A DNA stretch of 64,000 bases, taken from assembly GCF_913060805.1 (NCBI RefSeq), contig NZ_CAJXTC010000008.1, positions 62,001 through 126,000 of the forward strand. The letters run 5' to 3'. The stretch comes from an uncultured Draconibacterium sp. GTDB lineage: Bacteria; Bacteroidota; Bacteroidia; Bacteroidales; Prolixibacteraceae. The notes below the pieces were generated by a model, which worked only from the letters and a program-made list of their open reading frames with translations, had not been told where the DNA came from and made no database searches. Below are positions 17,618-25,687 of the stretch, in pieces (position 1 is the stretch's first letter; each line of letters opens with the position of its first letter). The position numbers were made by a program, and so were the translations under genes.

Positions 17618-18613
17618 ATGATATCCCGACGTTCCTTTATAGCGAAAAGTTCGTTAGTGCTTGCCGGTGCCGGTGTAGCCTCAAAAGCGTTTTCAAATTC
17701 AGTTTTCCAATCGACAAGTAAATACCCGGTTGTAATTTCAACATGGAATCATGGTATGCCGGCTAACGAAGCCGCCTGGGAGATTCTGTCGAAAGGAGGT
17801 CACTCGCTTGAAGCTGTAGAGGCTGGAGTGCGTGTTCCGGAAGGCGATCCGAATGTTATTACGGTTGGAAAAGGCGGAATTCCGGATGCCAGCGGAAAAG
17901 TAACGCTCGATGCCTGTATTATGGACGAAAAAGGGCGCGCAGGAAGTGTAACCTACTTGCAGCACATTGTTCACCCTGTTTCGGTGGCTCGCCTGGTTAT
18001 GGAGAAAACACCGCATGTAATGCTGAGCGGTAAAGGAGCGTTAGAATTTGCGCTTGATAATGGTTTCGAAAAAGAAAAGCTGCTAACCAAAGCTCGTAAA
18101 AAGGAGTGGAAGAAGTGGAAAAAGGAAAACAAAGAATTCAGTAACAAGATCAACATTGAAAATGTTACCGAAGACAACCACGATACTATTGGGATGTTGG
18201 CGCTCGACGAAGATGGGCGTATCTCGGGTGCTTGTACCACCAGCGGGATGGGTTATAAAATGCCCGGAAGGGTAGGCGACTCACCGATTATTGGCGCCGG
18301 TTTATTTGTTGATGGCGAAGTGGGAGGAGCAACAGCTACCGGATCGGGCGAACTGGTAATGAAAACGCTGGGGTCGTTTTTGGTGGTTGAATTAATGCGC
18401 AGCGGTATGTCGCCCGACAGGGCTTGCGAAGAAGCAGTTCGTCGTATCGCGAAAAAAATTCCCGATTATCAAAATCATCAAATTGGTTACATTGCTCTAA
18501 ATACAAAAGGCGAATACGGATCGTTTTGTATCCAGCCCGGTTTTAACTATGCCGTAAAAACGGCTGACCAAACCGAATTGATAGAGGCAGAAGCCTGGCT
18601 AAAGAAATTATAG
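17618..18613 (+). CDS. N4-(beta-N-acetylglucosaminyl)-L-asparaginase (glycosylasparaginase), Tat-exported
   Basis: Ntn-hydrolase that cleaves the GlcNAc-asparagine bond left after breakdown of N-glycoproteins. 331 residues. The N-terminus has a twin-arginine signal (SRRSFIAKSS, residues 3-12, then a hydrophobic run), so the enzyme should work in the periplasm. The precursor is expected to cut itself before Thr190 in HDTIGM, the nucleophile; the lysine-rich stretch before it is the exposed linker. GRVGDSPIIGAGLFVDG and ATATGSGE form the rest of the active site. It is a single-gene unit, ended by a hairpin shared with the convergent RRM gene. Confidence 0.92.
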   Translation: MISRRSFIAKSSLVLAGAGVASKAFSNSVFQSTSKYPVVISTWNHGMPANEAAWEILSKGGHSLEAVEAGVRVPEGDPNVITVGKGGIPDASGKVTLDACIMDEKGRAGSVTYLQHIVHPVSVARLVMEKTPHVMLSGKGALEFALDNGFEKEKLLTKARKKEWKKWKKENKEFSNKINIENVTEDNHDTIGMLALDEDGRISGACTTSGMGYKMPGRVGDSPIIGAGLFVDGEVGGATATGSGELVMKTLGSFLVVELMRSGMSPDRACEEAVRRIAKKIPDYQNHQIGYIALNTKGEYGSFCIQPGFNYAVKTADQTELIEAEAWLKKL

Positions 18614-18687
18614 ATTCTTGGTGTTTTCTTAAAAAATAGAAGAGAAGATCTATTCTCAGAAAATAGCTTGAATATTTATAAGCCCAT

Positions 18688-18722
18688 AAAAAAAGGTGTT
18701 CGACAAACGAACACCTTTTTTT
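18688..18722. terminator. bidirectional terminator between glycosylasparaginase and RRM genes
   Basis: A 15-bp perfect stem: A-run plus GGTGTTCG (18688-18702) pairs with CGAACACC plus T-run (18708-18722), loop of five. A and T flanks make it work for both convergent genes. Confidence 0.92.
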
Positions 18723-18741
18723 AAAATATCTTTCGGTAAGC

Positions 18742-19191
18742 TTACCAACGGTCGCCACCGCCGCCACCGCGACGATCGTAGCCACCACCGCCACCGCCTC
18801 TGCGGTCGCCACCGCCGCCACCGCGACGATCGTAGCCACCACCGCCACCGCCTCTGCGGTCGCCGCCGCCACGGTTGTAACCACCACCGCCACCGCGGTT
18901 GTAGCCACCACCGCCGCCACCGCGATTAAAATCACGACGTGGACGTTCTTGTGGAGGATTTGCTTCCTTAACTACGATTTGTTTTCCTTCAATTTCCGCA
19001 TCATTAAGTGCAGCAATCGCTGCATTAGCTTCTTCTTCGTTTGGCATTTCAACAAAACCAAAACATTTCGAGTTTCCCGTTTCTCTGTCAAAAATAACTT
19101 TGGCAGACGCTACTTCTCCGTGTGCAGAGAACAGCTCATTTAAGTAGTCACCTGTAATCGATGAGTCTAACTTTGCAACAAATAAATTCAT
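18742..19191 (-). CDS. glycine-rich RRM RNA-binding protein
   Basis: Small RNA-binding protein of the RRM plus Gly-rich type also seen in cyanobacteria and other Bacteroidota; likely an RNA chaperone. 149 residues. The RRM fills residues 2-80 with RNP2 LFVAKL at the start and RNP1 KCFGFVEM in the middle. The tail is a low-complexity Arg/Gly/Tyr/Asp region (GGGYNRGG, then DRRGGGGGGYDRRGGGGG twice). At DNA level the 54-bp unit is repeated exactly (18749-18856). The gene has a leader of roughly 145 nt if the box at 19344 is its promoter, much longer than others here, which leaves room for leader-based control. Confidence 0.92.
   Translation of the reverse strand: MNLFVAKLDSSITGDYLNELFSAHGEVASAKVIFDRETGNSKCFGFVEMPNEEEANAAIAALNDAEIEGKQIVVKEANPPQERPRRDFNRGGGGGGYNRGGGGGYNRGGGDRRGGGGGGYDRRGGGGGDRRGGGGGGYDRRGGGGGDRW
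18749..18856 (-). repeat. two exact 54-bp tandem repeats inside the RRM gene
   Basis: The stretch beginning at 18749 recurs at 18803 with no difference I can see over 54 bp; it encodes an 18-residue Gly/Arg/Tyr unit. The preceding part of the tail is a diverged relative of the same unit. Confidence 0.85.
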
Positions 19192-19414
19192 AAAAAATAG
19201 AAAAATATAAATGTATAAATGTAAAAACTGGCGGCATTATACCGCTTTATTCTTAAAAAATTATTGTTAAATATAAAGAACGCGTCAGACGTTAAAACGG
19301 AAAATCACAAAAAGCAGGTGAAGTACGAATTAAAATCTTATATCAAAGTAACGGACTAATTATTAGATTTTCACAAAAAAATCGTTGTTTTTTAATTAAA
19401 ATCTCAAAAAATTA
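19192..19414 (-). other. long leader/promoter region of the RRM gene
   Basis: No gene. A small hairpin GCGG/CCGC lies about 40 nt upstream of the RRM ATG, in the likely transcript. A promoter candidate is at 19344-19377. Together with the next terminator this accounts for most of the 340-bp gap. Confidence 0.5.
19344..19377 (-). promoter_or_regulatory. putative promoter of the RRM gene
   Basis: On the minus strand TTTG, 23 nt, then TACTTTG (one base shorter than TAnnTTTG). The match is imperfect; it would give a leader of about 145 nt. Confidence 0.35.
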
Positions 19415-19417
19415 TTC

Positions 19418-19448
19418 AAAAAACAAAGCCTCTCCGAAGAAAGGCCTT
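19418..19448 (-). terminator. terminator of the cytidylate-kinase-like gene with UUCG tetraloop
   Basis: On the minus strand GCCTTTC-TTCG-GAGAGGC forms a seven-pair stem closed by a C(UUCG)G loop, extendable by three pairs, then TTTGTTTTTT. A second hairpin (19473-19491, eight pairs) lies between it and the gene. Confidence 0.8.
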
Positions 19449-19531
19449 GGTAAGGTGAGATTTAAATTAATTTCTTCTGATTTTCAGAAGATGTTATTTC
19501 ATTACTTCTTAAGGCTAAAATAAGAAATTTG

Positions 19532-20287
19532 TTAGAATTCGTAATGGGGAGCAATAATTTTTTTATTCCGTAATATGTTAATTACCGCGTCAACTATTTG
19601 ATCGTCTTCCATTGAGGCGTAATTAAAAATAACATCGAAATCATCGTTTTCGGCTTTTCTACCAATTATCTTTTCAATAAACGCGTCTCTCTTTTTATCA
19701 GCTAGCGTAATGTATTCTGCAGCCTCATTTCTGGTCATGTCTTTAATTTGCATTATTCGGTGAATTCTCCAGTCGGTTGGTGCTTCAAGCCTGATGTTCA
19801 GTTTGTTTGGAATGTCTTTCAGAATTGCTCCCGACGATCGGCCAACAATAATGGTGCGTCCGTGATAAGCCAATCGGCAAATTATTCCTTTTAAGGCTGC
19901 AATTAATTTAACGTCCGAAATGTCGTAGATCGTTTCATCGATAAAAGCTCTCCCAACTTCCTTCAAAAACAATATCGATTCGTCGGCATCTTCAAAATCC
20001 CCCGCTTTCAATTCCTCAATCATTTCATCAACAACACCTAAAAACACACCTTTGTCAACATATTTCCACTCCACATCGGTTTTGGTTTCCGACATGTAAC
20101 TGTAGCCCGTCAGAATCTTCGAAAGCTTAATGGCTAAGCGCTTTGCCGAACAACCGGCTTGTCGCGAAATGGTAAGAAAAGGTCCGGGATAGTCACCTGA
20201 TTCGAGGTTAATACATTTCGATTCGTTTAGATAACTCTGCAGAAAATTTTTCATATGATTAGGATTGTTTGTTTCCAGTGGTATCAT
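19532..20287 (-). CDS. cytidylate-kinase-like family protein
   Basis: P-loop NMP-kinase-like protein of the group usually named cytidylate kinase-like; the true substrate is not established. 251 residues. The nucleotide-binding start is ISRQAGCSAKRLAIKLS near residues 38-54, a degenerate P-loop in which the usual GxxGxGK is not exact. IIVGRSSGAILKDI near 150 and the lid-like RIHRIMQIKDMTRNEA follow, then DKKRDAFIEK. An internal ATG at codon 12 is an alternative start. It is separated from the RRM gene by its own terminator, so it is not in that operon. Confidence 0.78.
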   Translation of the reverse strand: MIPLETNNPNHMKNFLQSYLNESKCINLESGDYPGPFLTISRQAGCSAKRLAIKLSKILTGYSYMSETKTDVEWKYVDKGVFLGVVDEMIEELKAGDFEDADESILFLKEVGRAFIDETIYDISDVKLIAALKGIICRLAYHGRTIIVGRSSGAILKDIPNKLNIRLEAPTDWRIHRIMQIKDMTRNEAAEYITLADKKRDAFIEKIIGRKAENDDFDVIFNYASMEDDQIVDAVINILRNKKIIAPHYEF

Positions 20288-20524
20288 ATGTAACTGGCAC
20301 CATGCATACGCTGTGGGGAGAAATAAATGTAGGTGTCCGTTTCATAACCGGAATGTTAGTGTAGTTTATCAGACCAATTTACGATCAAATTTTGTGGAAT
20401 AGAAGCTAATGTGTTATACAATACCATGTTTGGCGAATGTTATTCAGCAACTTTTGCGAGCGAAACTTATTTGCGTATTTTTATTGAAGAGAATTTTGTG
20501 AGGATTAAATTATACATTTTTAGC

Positions 20525-21571
20525 ATGAAGAATCAGGTTACAGTGGCGTTGGCTTCTTTTGGTATGTCGGGAAAAGTATTTCACGGACCGTTGTTGAAAG
20601 TGAACCCGAATTTCAGAGTTAAATTGGTGCTCGAACGTTCTAAAACATTATCGAAAGAGTTGTTCCCGGATGCCACGATTGTAACAAACTACGACGATAT
20701 TTTAACCGATGACGAGGTGGAACTGGTAATCGTAAACACACCTGATAAATTCCATTATTCCATGGTAAAACTGGCGCTGGAAGCCGGTAAACATGTGGTA
20801 GTTGAAAAACCGGCAACATTTCGAAGTTTAGAGTTGGAAGTGCTCATTGAATTGGCAAAATCAAAAAATCTGGTTTATACTGTTTTTCAGAACCGCCGAT
20901 TGGACGGGGATTTTAGAACAGTGCAAAAAGTGATTGAAGAAGCACGTTTTGGAAGGTTGGTAGAGTTTGAATCGCATTACGACCGATACCGCACTGAAAT
21001 TACGGCGGATACCTGGAAAGAAGAAGGCGATGAATATTGTGGCGTTTTGTATAACCTCGGATCGCATATGGTTGACCAGGCTTATGTGTTGTTTGGAAAA
21101 CCGCAGACTGTTACTGCACATTTAAAAACGGTGCGAACCGGAGGAAAAGTTGCTGACTATTACGACATCCGGCTCGATTATGACGGTTTTTCTGCATTGT
21201 TGAAATGCTCGTACCTGGTAATGGATCCCGGACCAAGATATACTTTAAACGGAGAGTACGGCACGTTTAAAAAGTGGGGGATCGATGGGCAGGAAGATTT
21301 GTTAAAAGCAGGCAATTTGCCCGAAGGTGAAGATTGGGGAAAAGAAGAAGAAGACTGGTGGGGAATGCTGGTTTACACCGAAAACGATGAGCATGTAGAA
21401 GAATTGGTAGAGACCATACCCGGTGATTATCGCATTTTTTACAATAACCTGTACGAAGCAATCCGAAACGGCAAAACTTTATTAGTCAGGCCGGAACAGG
21501 CACTGGAAGTTTTGAAAATATTGGAGGCTTGTTTGTTGAGTAATAAAGAGCAGCGAACAGTAATCCTTTAA
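20525..21571 (+). CDS. Gfo/Idh/MocA-family oxidoreductase
   Basis: NAD(P)-dependent dehydrogenase acting on a sugar or similar polyol; substrate unknown. I choose ATG 20525 (348 residues) because MKNQVTVALASFGMSGK starts the Rossmann fold directly; the frame stays open upstream to 20411, but that adds 38 residues without family resemblance. VEKPATF near 91-97 is the conserved EKP motif, and NLGSHMVDQA holds the catalytic-region histidine. The stop codon overlaps that of the convergent SulP gene by four bases. Confidence 0.87.
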   Translation: MKNQVTVALASFGMSGKVFHGPLLKVNPNFRVKLVLERSKTLSKELFPDATIVTNYDDILTDDEVELVIVNTPDKFHYSMVKLALEAGKHVVVEKPATFRSLELEVLIELAKSKNLVYTVFQNRRLDGDFRTVQKVIEEARFGRLVEFESHYDRYRTEITADTWKEEGDEYCGVLYNLGSHMVDQAYVLFGKPQTVTAHLKTVRTGGKVADYYDIRLDYDGFSALLKCSYLVMDPGPRYTLNGEYGTFKKWGIDGQEDLLKAGNLPEGEDWGKEEEDWWGMLVYTENDEHVEELVETIPGDYRIFYNNLYEAIRNGKTLLVRPEQALEVLKILEACLLSNKEQRTVIL

Positions 21572-23208
21572 GACGCGGAAGTTAGTTTTGCATGTTCTAG
21601 CGCTTTTTCAAACGAATCTTCCATGTCAATGTAATCGATAACTTTTGAGCTGAGTCGTTTTTCCAAGTCATTTTTCAGTTGCGTAGAAACACCCGATAAT
21701 ATCACTTTCACTCCTTGTTTCTGAAGGATTTTAAGCGAACTCTGCAGGTTTTTCATTCCCGTTTCATCTACAAAAGAAACATGGCGCATACGCAGAATTA
21801 GTGTGTCGCAACCTTGTCCGGTTTCCTGAATTACCTCGGAATAACGTCGTGCCGAAGCAAAAAACAGCGGACCACTGATTTCGTAAACAGAAACACCCTT
21901 CGGTAGCTGCGAATAGTCTTCAATTACATCGGTGTCAACAACATTGTTTATGCGTTTTTCGCTGATGTCTGACATACGTTTCATAAACAGAATTGCGGAG
22001 AGTACTACGCCAACTTCGATAGCTACAGTTAAGTCAACCAGCACCGTTAAAATGAAAGTGGTAAGCAGCACAATGATGTCAAATACCGATCCTTTCAGAA
22101 TGGAAGCAAACGAGCGCCATTCACTCATGTTATAGGCAACGATAATTAAAATCCCAGCCAGGCACGACATCGGAATCAATTTGGCCCATTTTCCCAGAAA
22201 CAGCATAATCAGCAACAAGGTAATGGCATGTGCAATACCCGCAATTGGTGTGCGTCCGCCATTTTTTACGTTGGTTGCTGTACGTGCAATCGCCCCGGTT
22301 GCCGGAATTCCACCAAAAAACGGTGTAACAACATTGGCAATTCCTTGCGCGATCAATTCGGTATTCGAGCGGTGTTTTCCACTTATCATACCATCGGCAA
22401 CCACTGCCGATAACAGTGATTCAATACCACCGAGCAGAGCAATTGTTAAAGCTGGCTCCAGGTAATTTTGCAGATCGTTCAAACGTATCTGAGGAATCGT
22501 AAAATGAATGGTATTGCTGATTTCTCCAAAATAGGTTTCAATGGTTGCAATGGGGATTTTAAAAAGCTGCACAACCAGTGTAACAAGGATAATGGCAATA
22601 AACGATCCCGGTATTTTTTTTACAAATTTTCCGCTGATCAGCGTTATGGCAATCGTTGCCAGCGTTACGAGTAAGGCTGCAATATTTACGCTGCCGAGGT
22701 TGCTAATATAAACGTGCCATTTTTCGATAAATCCCGATGGAAGATCGGTAATGGTTAATCCCAGCGCGTCTTTAATTTGAGTTGAAAAAATGACCAGTGC
22801 AATACCGCTTGTAAATCCAACGATAAGCGGGTGGGGGATAAATTTTAGCAATGTCCCTAATTTTAAGACACCAAATAGAATTAGAATGACACCGGCCAAA
22901 ACGGTAGAAATAATGAGTCCGTTTACGCCGTATTGTTGTATAATTCCGTAAACAATTACAATAAAAGCTCCGGTTGGACCGCCAATCTGCACGCGGCTAC
23001 CACCCAAAAACGAAATTAGAAAACCGGCAACTACAGCGGTGATCAAACCTTTTTCAGGAGAAACGCCCGACGCAACTGCAAAAGCGATGGCCAGTGGGAG
23101 GGCAACTATACCAACAACAACTCCGGCGAGTATATCCGACGTAACTTGTTTTTTACTGATGCCGTTTTTTAAAATCGTAAATAGTTTGGGCTTAAATATT
23201 GTATTCAT
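21568..23208 (-). CDS. SulP-family anion transporter with STAS domain
   Basis: Inner-membrane transporter for sulfate, bicarbonate or a related anion. 546 residues: the SulP core of about a dozen helices (1-425) begins with DILAGVVVGIVALPLAIAFA-like sequence and carries IGGPTGAFIVIVY and GIPATGAIARTATNV, then a cytoplasmic STAS domain (about 440-540) with MRHVSFVDETGMKNL. The usual phosphorylatable Ser/Thr region of STAS reads DETG. No carbonic anhydrase or sulfate-assimilation gene is adjacent, so the anion is open. A TAATTTTG box lies 21 nt before the ATG. Confidence 0.92.
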   Translation of the reverse strand: MNTIFKPKLFTILKNGISKKQVTSDILAGVVVGIVALPLAIAFAVASGVSPEKGLITAVVAGFLISFLGGSRVQIGGPTGAFIVIVYGIIQQYGVNGLIISTVLAGVILILFGVLKLGTLLKFIPHPLIVGFTSGIALVIFSTQIKDALGLTITDLPSGFIEKWHVYISNLGSVNIAALLVTLATIAITLISGKFVKKIPGSFIAIILVTLVVQLFKIPIATIETYFGEISNTIHFTIPQIRLNDLQNYLEPALTIALLGGIESLLSAVVADGMISGKHRSNTELIAQGIANVVTPFFGGIPATGAIARTATNVKNGGRTPIAGIAHAITLLLIMLFLGKWAKLIPMSCLAGILIIVAYNMSEWRSFASILKGSVFDIIVLLTTFILTVLVDLTVAIEVGVVLSAILFMKRMSDISEKRINNVVDTDVIEDYSQLPKGVSVYEISGPLFFASARRYSEVIQETGQGCDTLILRMRHVSFVDETGMKNLQSSLKILQKQGVKVILSGVSTQLKNDLEKRLSSKVIDYIDMEDSFEKALEHAKLTSAS

Positions 23209-23228
23209 GATACTGACGAAATTTCGCG

Positions 23229-23236
23229 CAAAATTA
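23229..23236 (-). promoter_or_regulatory. putative -7 box of the SulP gene
   Basis: TAATTTTG on the minus strand, exact consensus, G 21 nt from the ATG. Confidence 0.5.
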
Positions 23237-23384
23237 CATGGATTACTGCCTCATTGTTCTGAACTTAAGTTAGAAAATTAAGAAGTTTTGCTAATTGCAG
23301 TAAATCAGTGAGTTACAGTGTGTGGTTTTCTTAACATTGACTCCCTGCTCTCAAATTGTATAAATTTAACTGCAGCAAATTTTA

Positions 23385-24299
23385 CTAAAGCCTCTTCAAT
23401 TCAGTCTCCATTCGGGAGATGTAATTGTCTACCTGATCTTTTGTCTCGAAACCAACAATCATCATATCTACACAACCTAATCCCAAAACAAATCGCAGTG
23501 AGTTATCTATTTTTTCGCTGTCGTTTCGTAATTGGCCGTTGCCCACCAGTTTCATTCCTATAACTCCTTTTCCTGACTGGTGCAATTGCTGAATAACCTC
23601 CACCACTTCCTGCGGATCGGGCTTATCCATTGCAATTCCGTACGGATTGATGCGTGCATGCAAAACATCAACCCAGGGGCTTTCAACGGCAGCTTTCATG
23701 GCATCATACGAATGCACCGAAACTCCATGAGCCTTTATAATTCCTTTGGCTTTCAGGTTCGAAAGAATTTCCATTTGCGGCTTTAAAGTTTCTGTCCAGT
23801 CCTCGTCAACCATACAATGTATTTGCACCAAATCGATGTAATCGGTATTCAATTCTTTTCGGAACCGATCCACCACAACGTCAGCATCAGGGCGTTCTTT
23901 CTCCGGAATTCCGCCCGGGCGTGTCCATATTTTTGTGGTGAGTGTTAGTTCTTCTCGGCTCATTTTTGTCATTGCTTCGGCGAAAAGTCCGTGCGTGCCG
24001 TAGGTATCGGCCAAATCAAAATACCGGATGCCTTTGTTGTAAGCATGATGCAATAAATCGAGGCTGATGTTTTTGTCCTGCTTGGTAAGGAAACTGCTAC
24101 GGTTAGTGGCGTGTACACCGGTTCCCATTCCCAGGAGTGTGGTTTTTATCCCTGAATTTCCCAATTCTACCAACTGAAAAGGATCGTGACTTCGGGCAGG
24201 AATATTGCCCGCATAAATTGGATTCGAGAATAAAACATGAGCCGTTCCAGCGCTAAGGGCTCCGATAAATTTCCGTCGATTCATTTGAAAGTTGGCCAT
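23385..24299 (-). CDS. aldo/keto reductase with Tat-type signal
   Basis: NADPH-dependent reductase fold. The catalytic tetrad is present: Asp and Tyr in DLADTYG, Lys in LTTKIW, His in VQIHCMVD. I start at ATG 24299 (MANFQMNRRKFIGAL, about 304 residues) because a twin-arginine signal NRRKFI follows at once; the longer open frame adds 26 residues lacking any family feature. Export by Tat would make this a periplasmic member, a type frequent in Bacteroidota with unknown substrate. It follows the FRG-domain gene on the same strand by about 78 bp. Confidence 0.85.
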   Translation of the reverse strand: MANFQMNRRKFIGALSAGTAHVLFSNPIYAGNIPARSHDPFQLVELGNSGIKTTLLGMGTGVHATNRSSFLTKQDKNISLDLLHHAYNKGIRYFDLADTYGTHGLFAEAMTKMSREELTLTTKIWTRPGGIPEKERPDADVVVDRFRKELNTDYIDLVQIHCMVDEDWTETLKPQMEILSNLKAKGIIKAHGVSVHSYDAMKAAVESPWVDVLHARINPYGIAMDKPDPQEVVEVIQQLHQSGKGVIGMKLVGNGQLRNDSEKIDNSLRFVLGLGCVDMMIVGFETKDQVDNYISRMETELKRL

Positions 24300-24377
24300 A
24301 AGGATATTTTTAAGTCGTTTAAATTTAGAACAGGGTGCTGCCGAATTTGTTGAATGCAAACGGTTTATCCGCCTCAA

Positions 24378-25184
24378 TTATAGTTTTGGGCGGTAATGAC
24401 GTTTTAGCCAGCTTGCCAAACCATCAAGCCCGGGGAAAAGTACCCGCTCGGTAATATTGGCCTGATCGAGTTTGTCGCGCACTTCCCACTTTAATTCAGC
24501 GGGAATAATAATACGTCGGTACAGTTCAGGGTGCTTATCCAGCCACTCGTCTAAAACCGATGTGGCGCTTGTCATTACCGAAAACAACGCAAACTGGTTT
24601 ACAATCCGGTCGTCGATCGATGGCGGTTCAAAAAACAAAGCATGACCGCTTCCGATAGTCTCATCCAGTTTCTGAATTGTTGGGAAAATTGACTCCAGCA
24701 TTTCCACTGTAAAAGCGTTACATTTTTCAAGAGTAAGCAATTCTTTTAGTGGCTCAGGAATAAGTCGGTTCACTTGAACAAAATCTACTTTCCAGATTAC
24801 GCCATCCAAATCATATTTTTCGGTGTTCGATGTGGCAAAATGCATGGCTATGTAGGGCGAGTAAGTCCAGTCGAGCAACCGTGTTGCTAAACCATGATGC
24901 TGTGCGAGTACCAGTGCCCGAAGTGGTGTGTTAGCCAGCAAGAAATCGTCGATGCGGGCATATTTACGGAAATTACGCAACATGTGATATTCCAGTTCAG
25001 GACGTTCTCCACAGTTGCGAACAAAGCTGTTCTCCAGTTTGTAGTGGCAGTCGGAGAGGCCACGAAAAGCAAAGTCGGACCGGAACCGGCCAAGATCGGG
25101 TTTCCACGATTGATGGTAAACTTCTTGCGTTAATTCCTCCCAACTGTTAACCCGAATATCGTTTGATGTGATCGCGCAATTCAT
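24378..25184 (-). CDS. FRG-domain protein
   Basis: Soluble protein of unknown function, 268 residues. The FRG domain fills most of it: the name-giving FAFRGLSDCHYKLENSF near 38-55, and AQHHGLATRLLDWTYSPYIAMHF near 94-118, which holds the highly conserved His-Gly and Asp-Trp residues of the family. FRG proteins occur alone or fused to other parts in many bacteria and some phages; no biochemical role is agreed. There is no signal peptide. Neighbours are an aldo/keto reductase downstream and a small secreted protein gene upstream, neither of which suggests a function. Confidence 0.8.
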   Translation of the reverse strand: MNCAITSNDIRVNSWEELTQEVYHQSWKPDLGRFRSDFAFRGLSDCHYKLENSFVRNCGERPELEYHMLRNFRKYARIDDFLLANTPLRALVLAQHHGLATRLLDWTYSPYIAMHFATSNTEKYDLDGVIWKVDFVQVNRLIPEPLKELLTLEKCNAFTVEMLESIFPTIQKLDETIGSGHALFFEPPSIDDRIVNQFALFSVMTSATSVLDEWLDKHPELYRRIIIPAELKWEVRDKLDQANITERVLFPGLDGLASWLKRHYRPKL

Positions 25185-25221
25185 ATTGAAATAGTTCAGA
25201 ATTTAGTGTTACCTAAAGTAC

Positions 25222-25260
25222 GAAAAACAAAACAGGAAACCATTAAATGATTCCCTGTTT
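25222..25260 (-). terminator. terminator of the small secreted protein gene
   Basis: AAACAGG (25230-25236) and CCTGTTT (25254-25260) form the base of a hairpin; on the minus strand it is followed by TGTTTTT. It lies between the FRG gene start and the small gene's stop. Confidence 0.6.
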
Positions 25261-25293
25261 AAATCTTTGCTGTTTATTTCTATGAGGAGGGTG

Positions 25294-25509
25294 TTATTCC
25301 ATACTTTCCTTAGGCGGTGTTTTTTCTTTTTCTTGTGTGTCTTTTGGTGCTTCTGCTTCAAAAGTTGCACATTTTTCGGGCTCAGCAGCTTTTACTTTGT
25401 GGGTAATAATTTTCTCCACCGGATTCGATTTTTTTACCAGGTCGATTTTGTTGCTGATCTTCAATCCGAGAATGTAAAAGATTGAGGAAATGAGGATAAG
25501 AGCTTTCAT
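25294..25509 (-). CDS. small hypothetical protein with N-terminal membrane or signal segment
   Basis: I do not recognise this 71-residue protein. The first 18 residues (MKALILISSIFYILGLKI) look like a signal anchor or uncleaved signal; the rest is a charged, Lys/Glu/Pro-rich tail of low complexity with a single cysteine near residue 48. Independent support for a real gene: a TAATTTG promoter-like box at 25536-25542, 27 nt upstream, and a hairpin terminator downstream. It could be a small envelope protein. It does not resemble its neighbours. Confidence 0.6.
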   Translation of the reverse strand: MKALILISSIFYILGLKISNKIDLVKKSNPVEKIITHKVKAAEPEKCATFEAEAPKDTQEKEKTPPKESME

Positions 25510-25648
25510 GGTGTTTTCTGTTTTAATTCGAACACCAAATTATGTAAACGTCAGTAAATACCGAAATTATATCTGTGAATGATCTGATTTACTCTGCCAA
25601 CGACATAATAAGCTCTGCGAAAAGACTTGCCCGATCGATTTCCAAGTT

Positions 25649-25669
25649 GTGCCGAACCGCATTCGGCAC
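25649..25669. other. perfect hairpin after the methyltransferase gene
   Basis: GTGCCGAA (25649-25656) pairs perfectly with TTCGGCAC (25662-25669) around a five-base loop. It follows the stop of the methyltransferase gene by 19 bp but has no clear T-run, so it may protect the transcript end rather than terminate. Confidence 0.5.
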
Positions 25670-25687
25670 GCCGTATTTATGCCGGTT

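Noticed and set aside
18696-18929. Arg/His-rich frame on the plus strand opposite the RRM gene
   Set aside because: It is the antisense reading of the Gly-rich repeat tail and starts inside the terminator.
20411-20524. N-terminal extension of the Gfo/Idh protein
   Set aside because: The 38 extra residues have no family likeness and the Rossmann fold begins right at ATG 20525.
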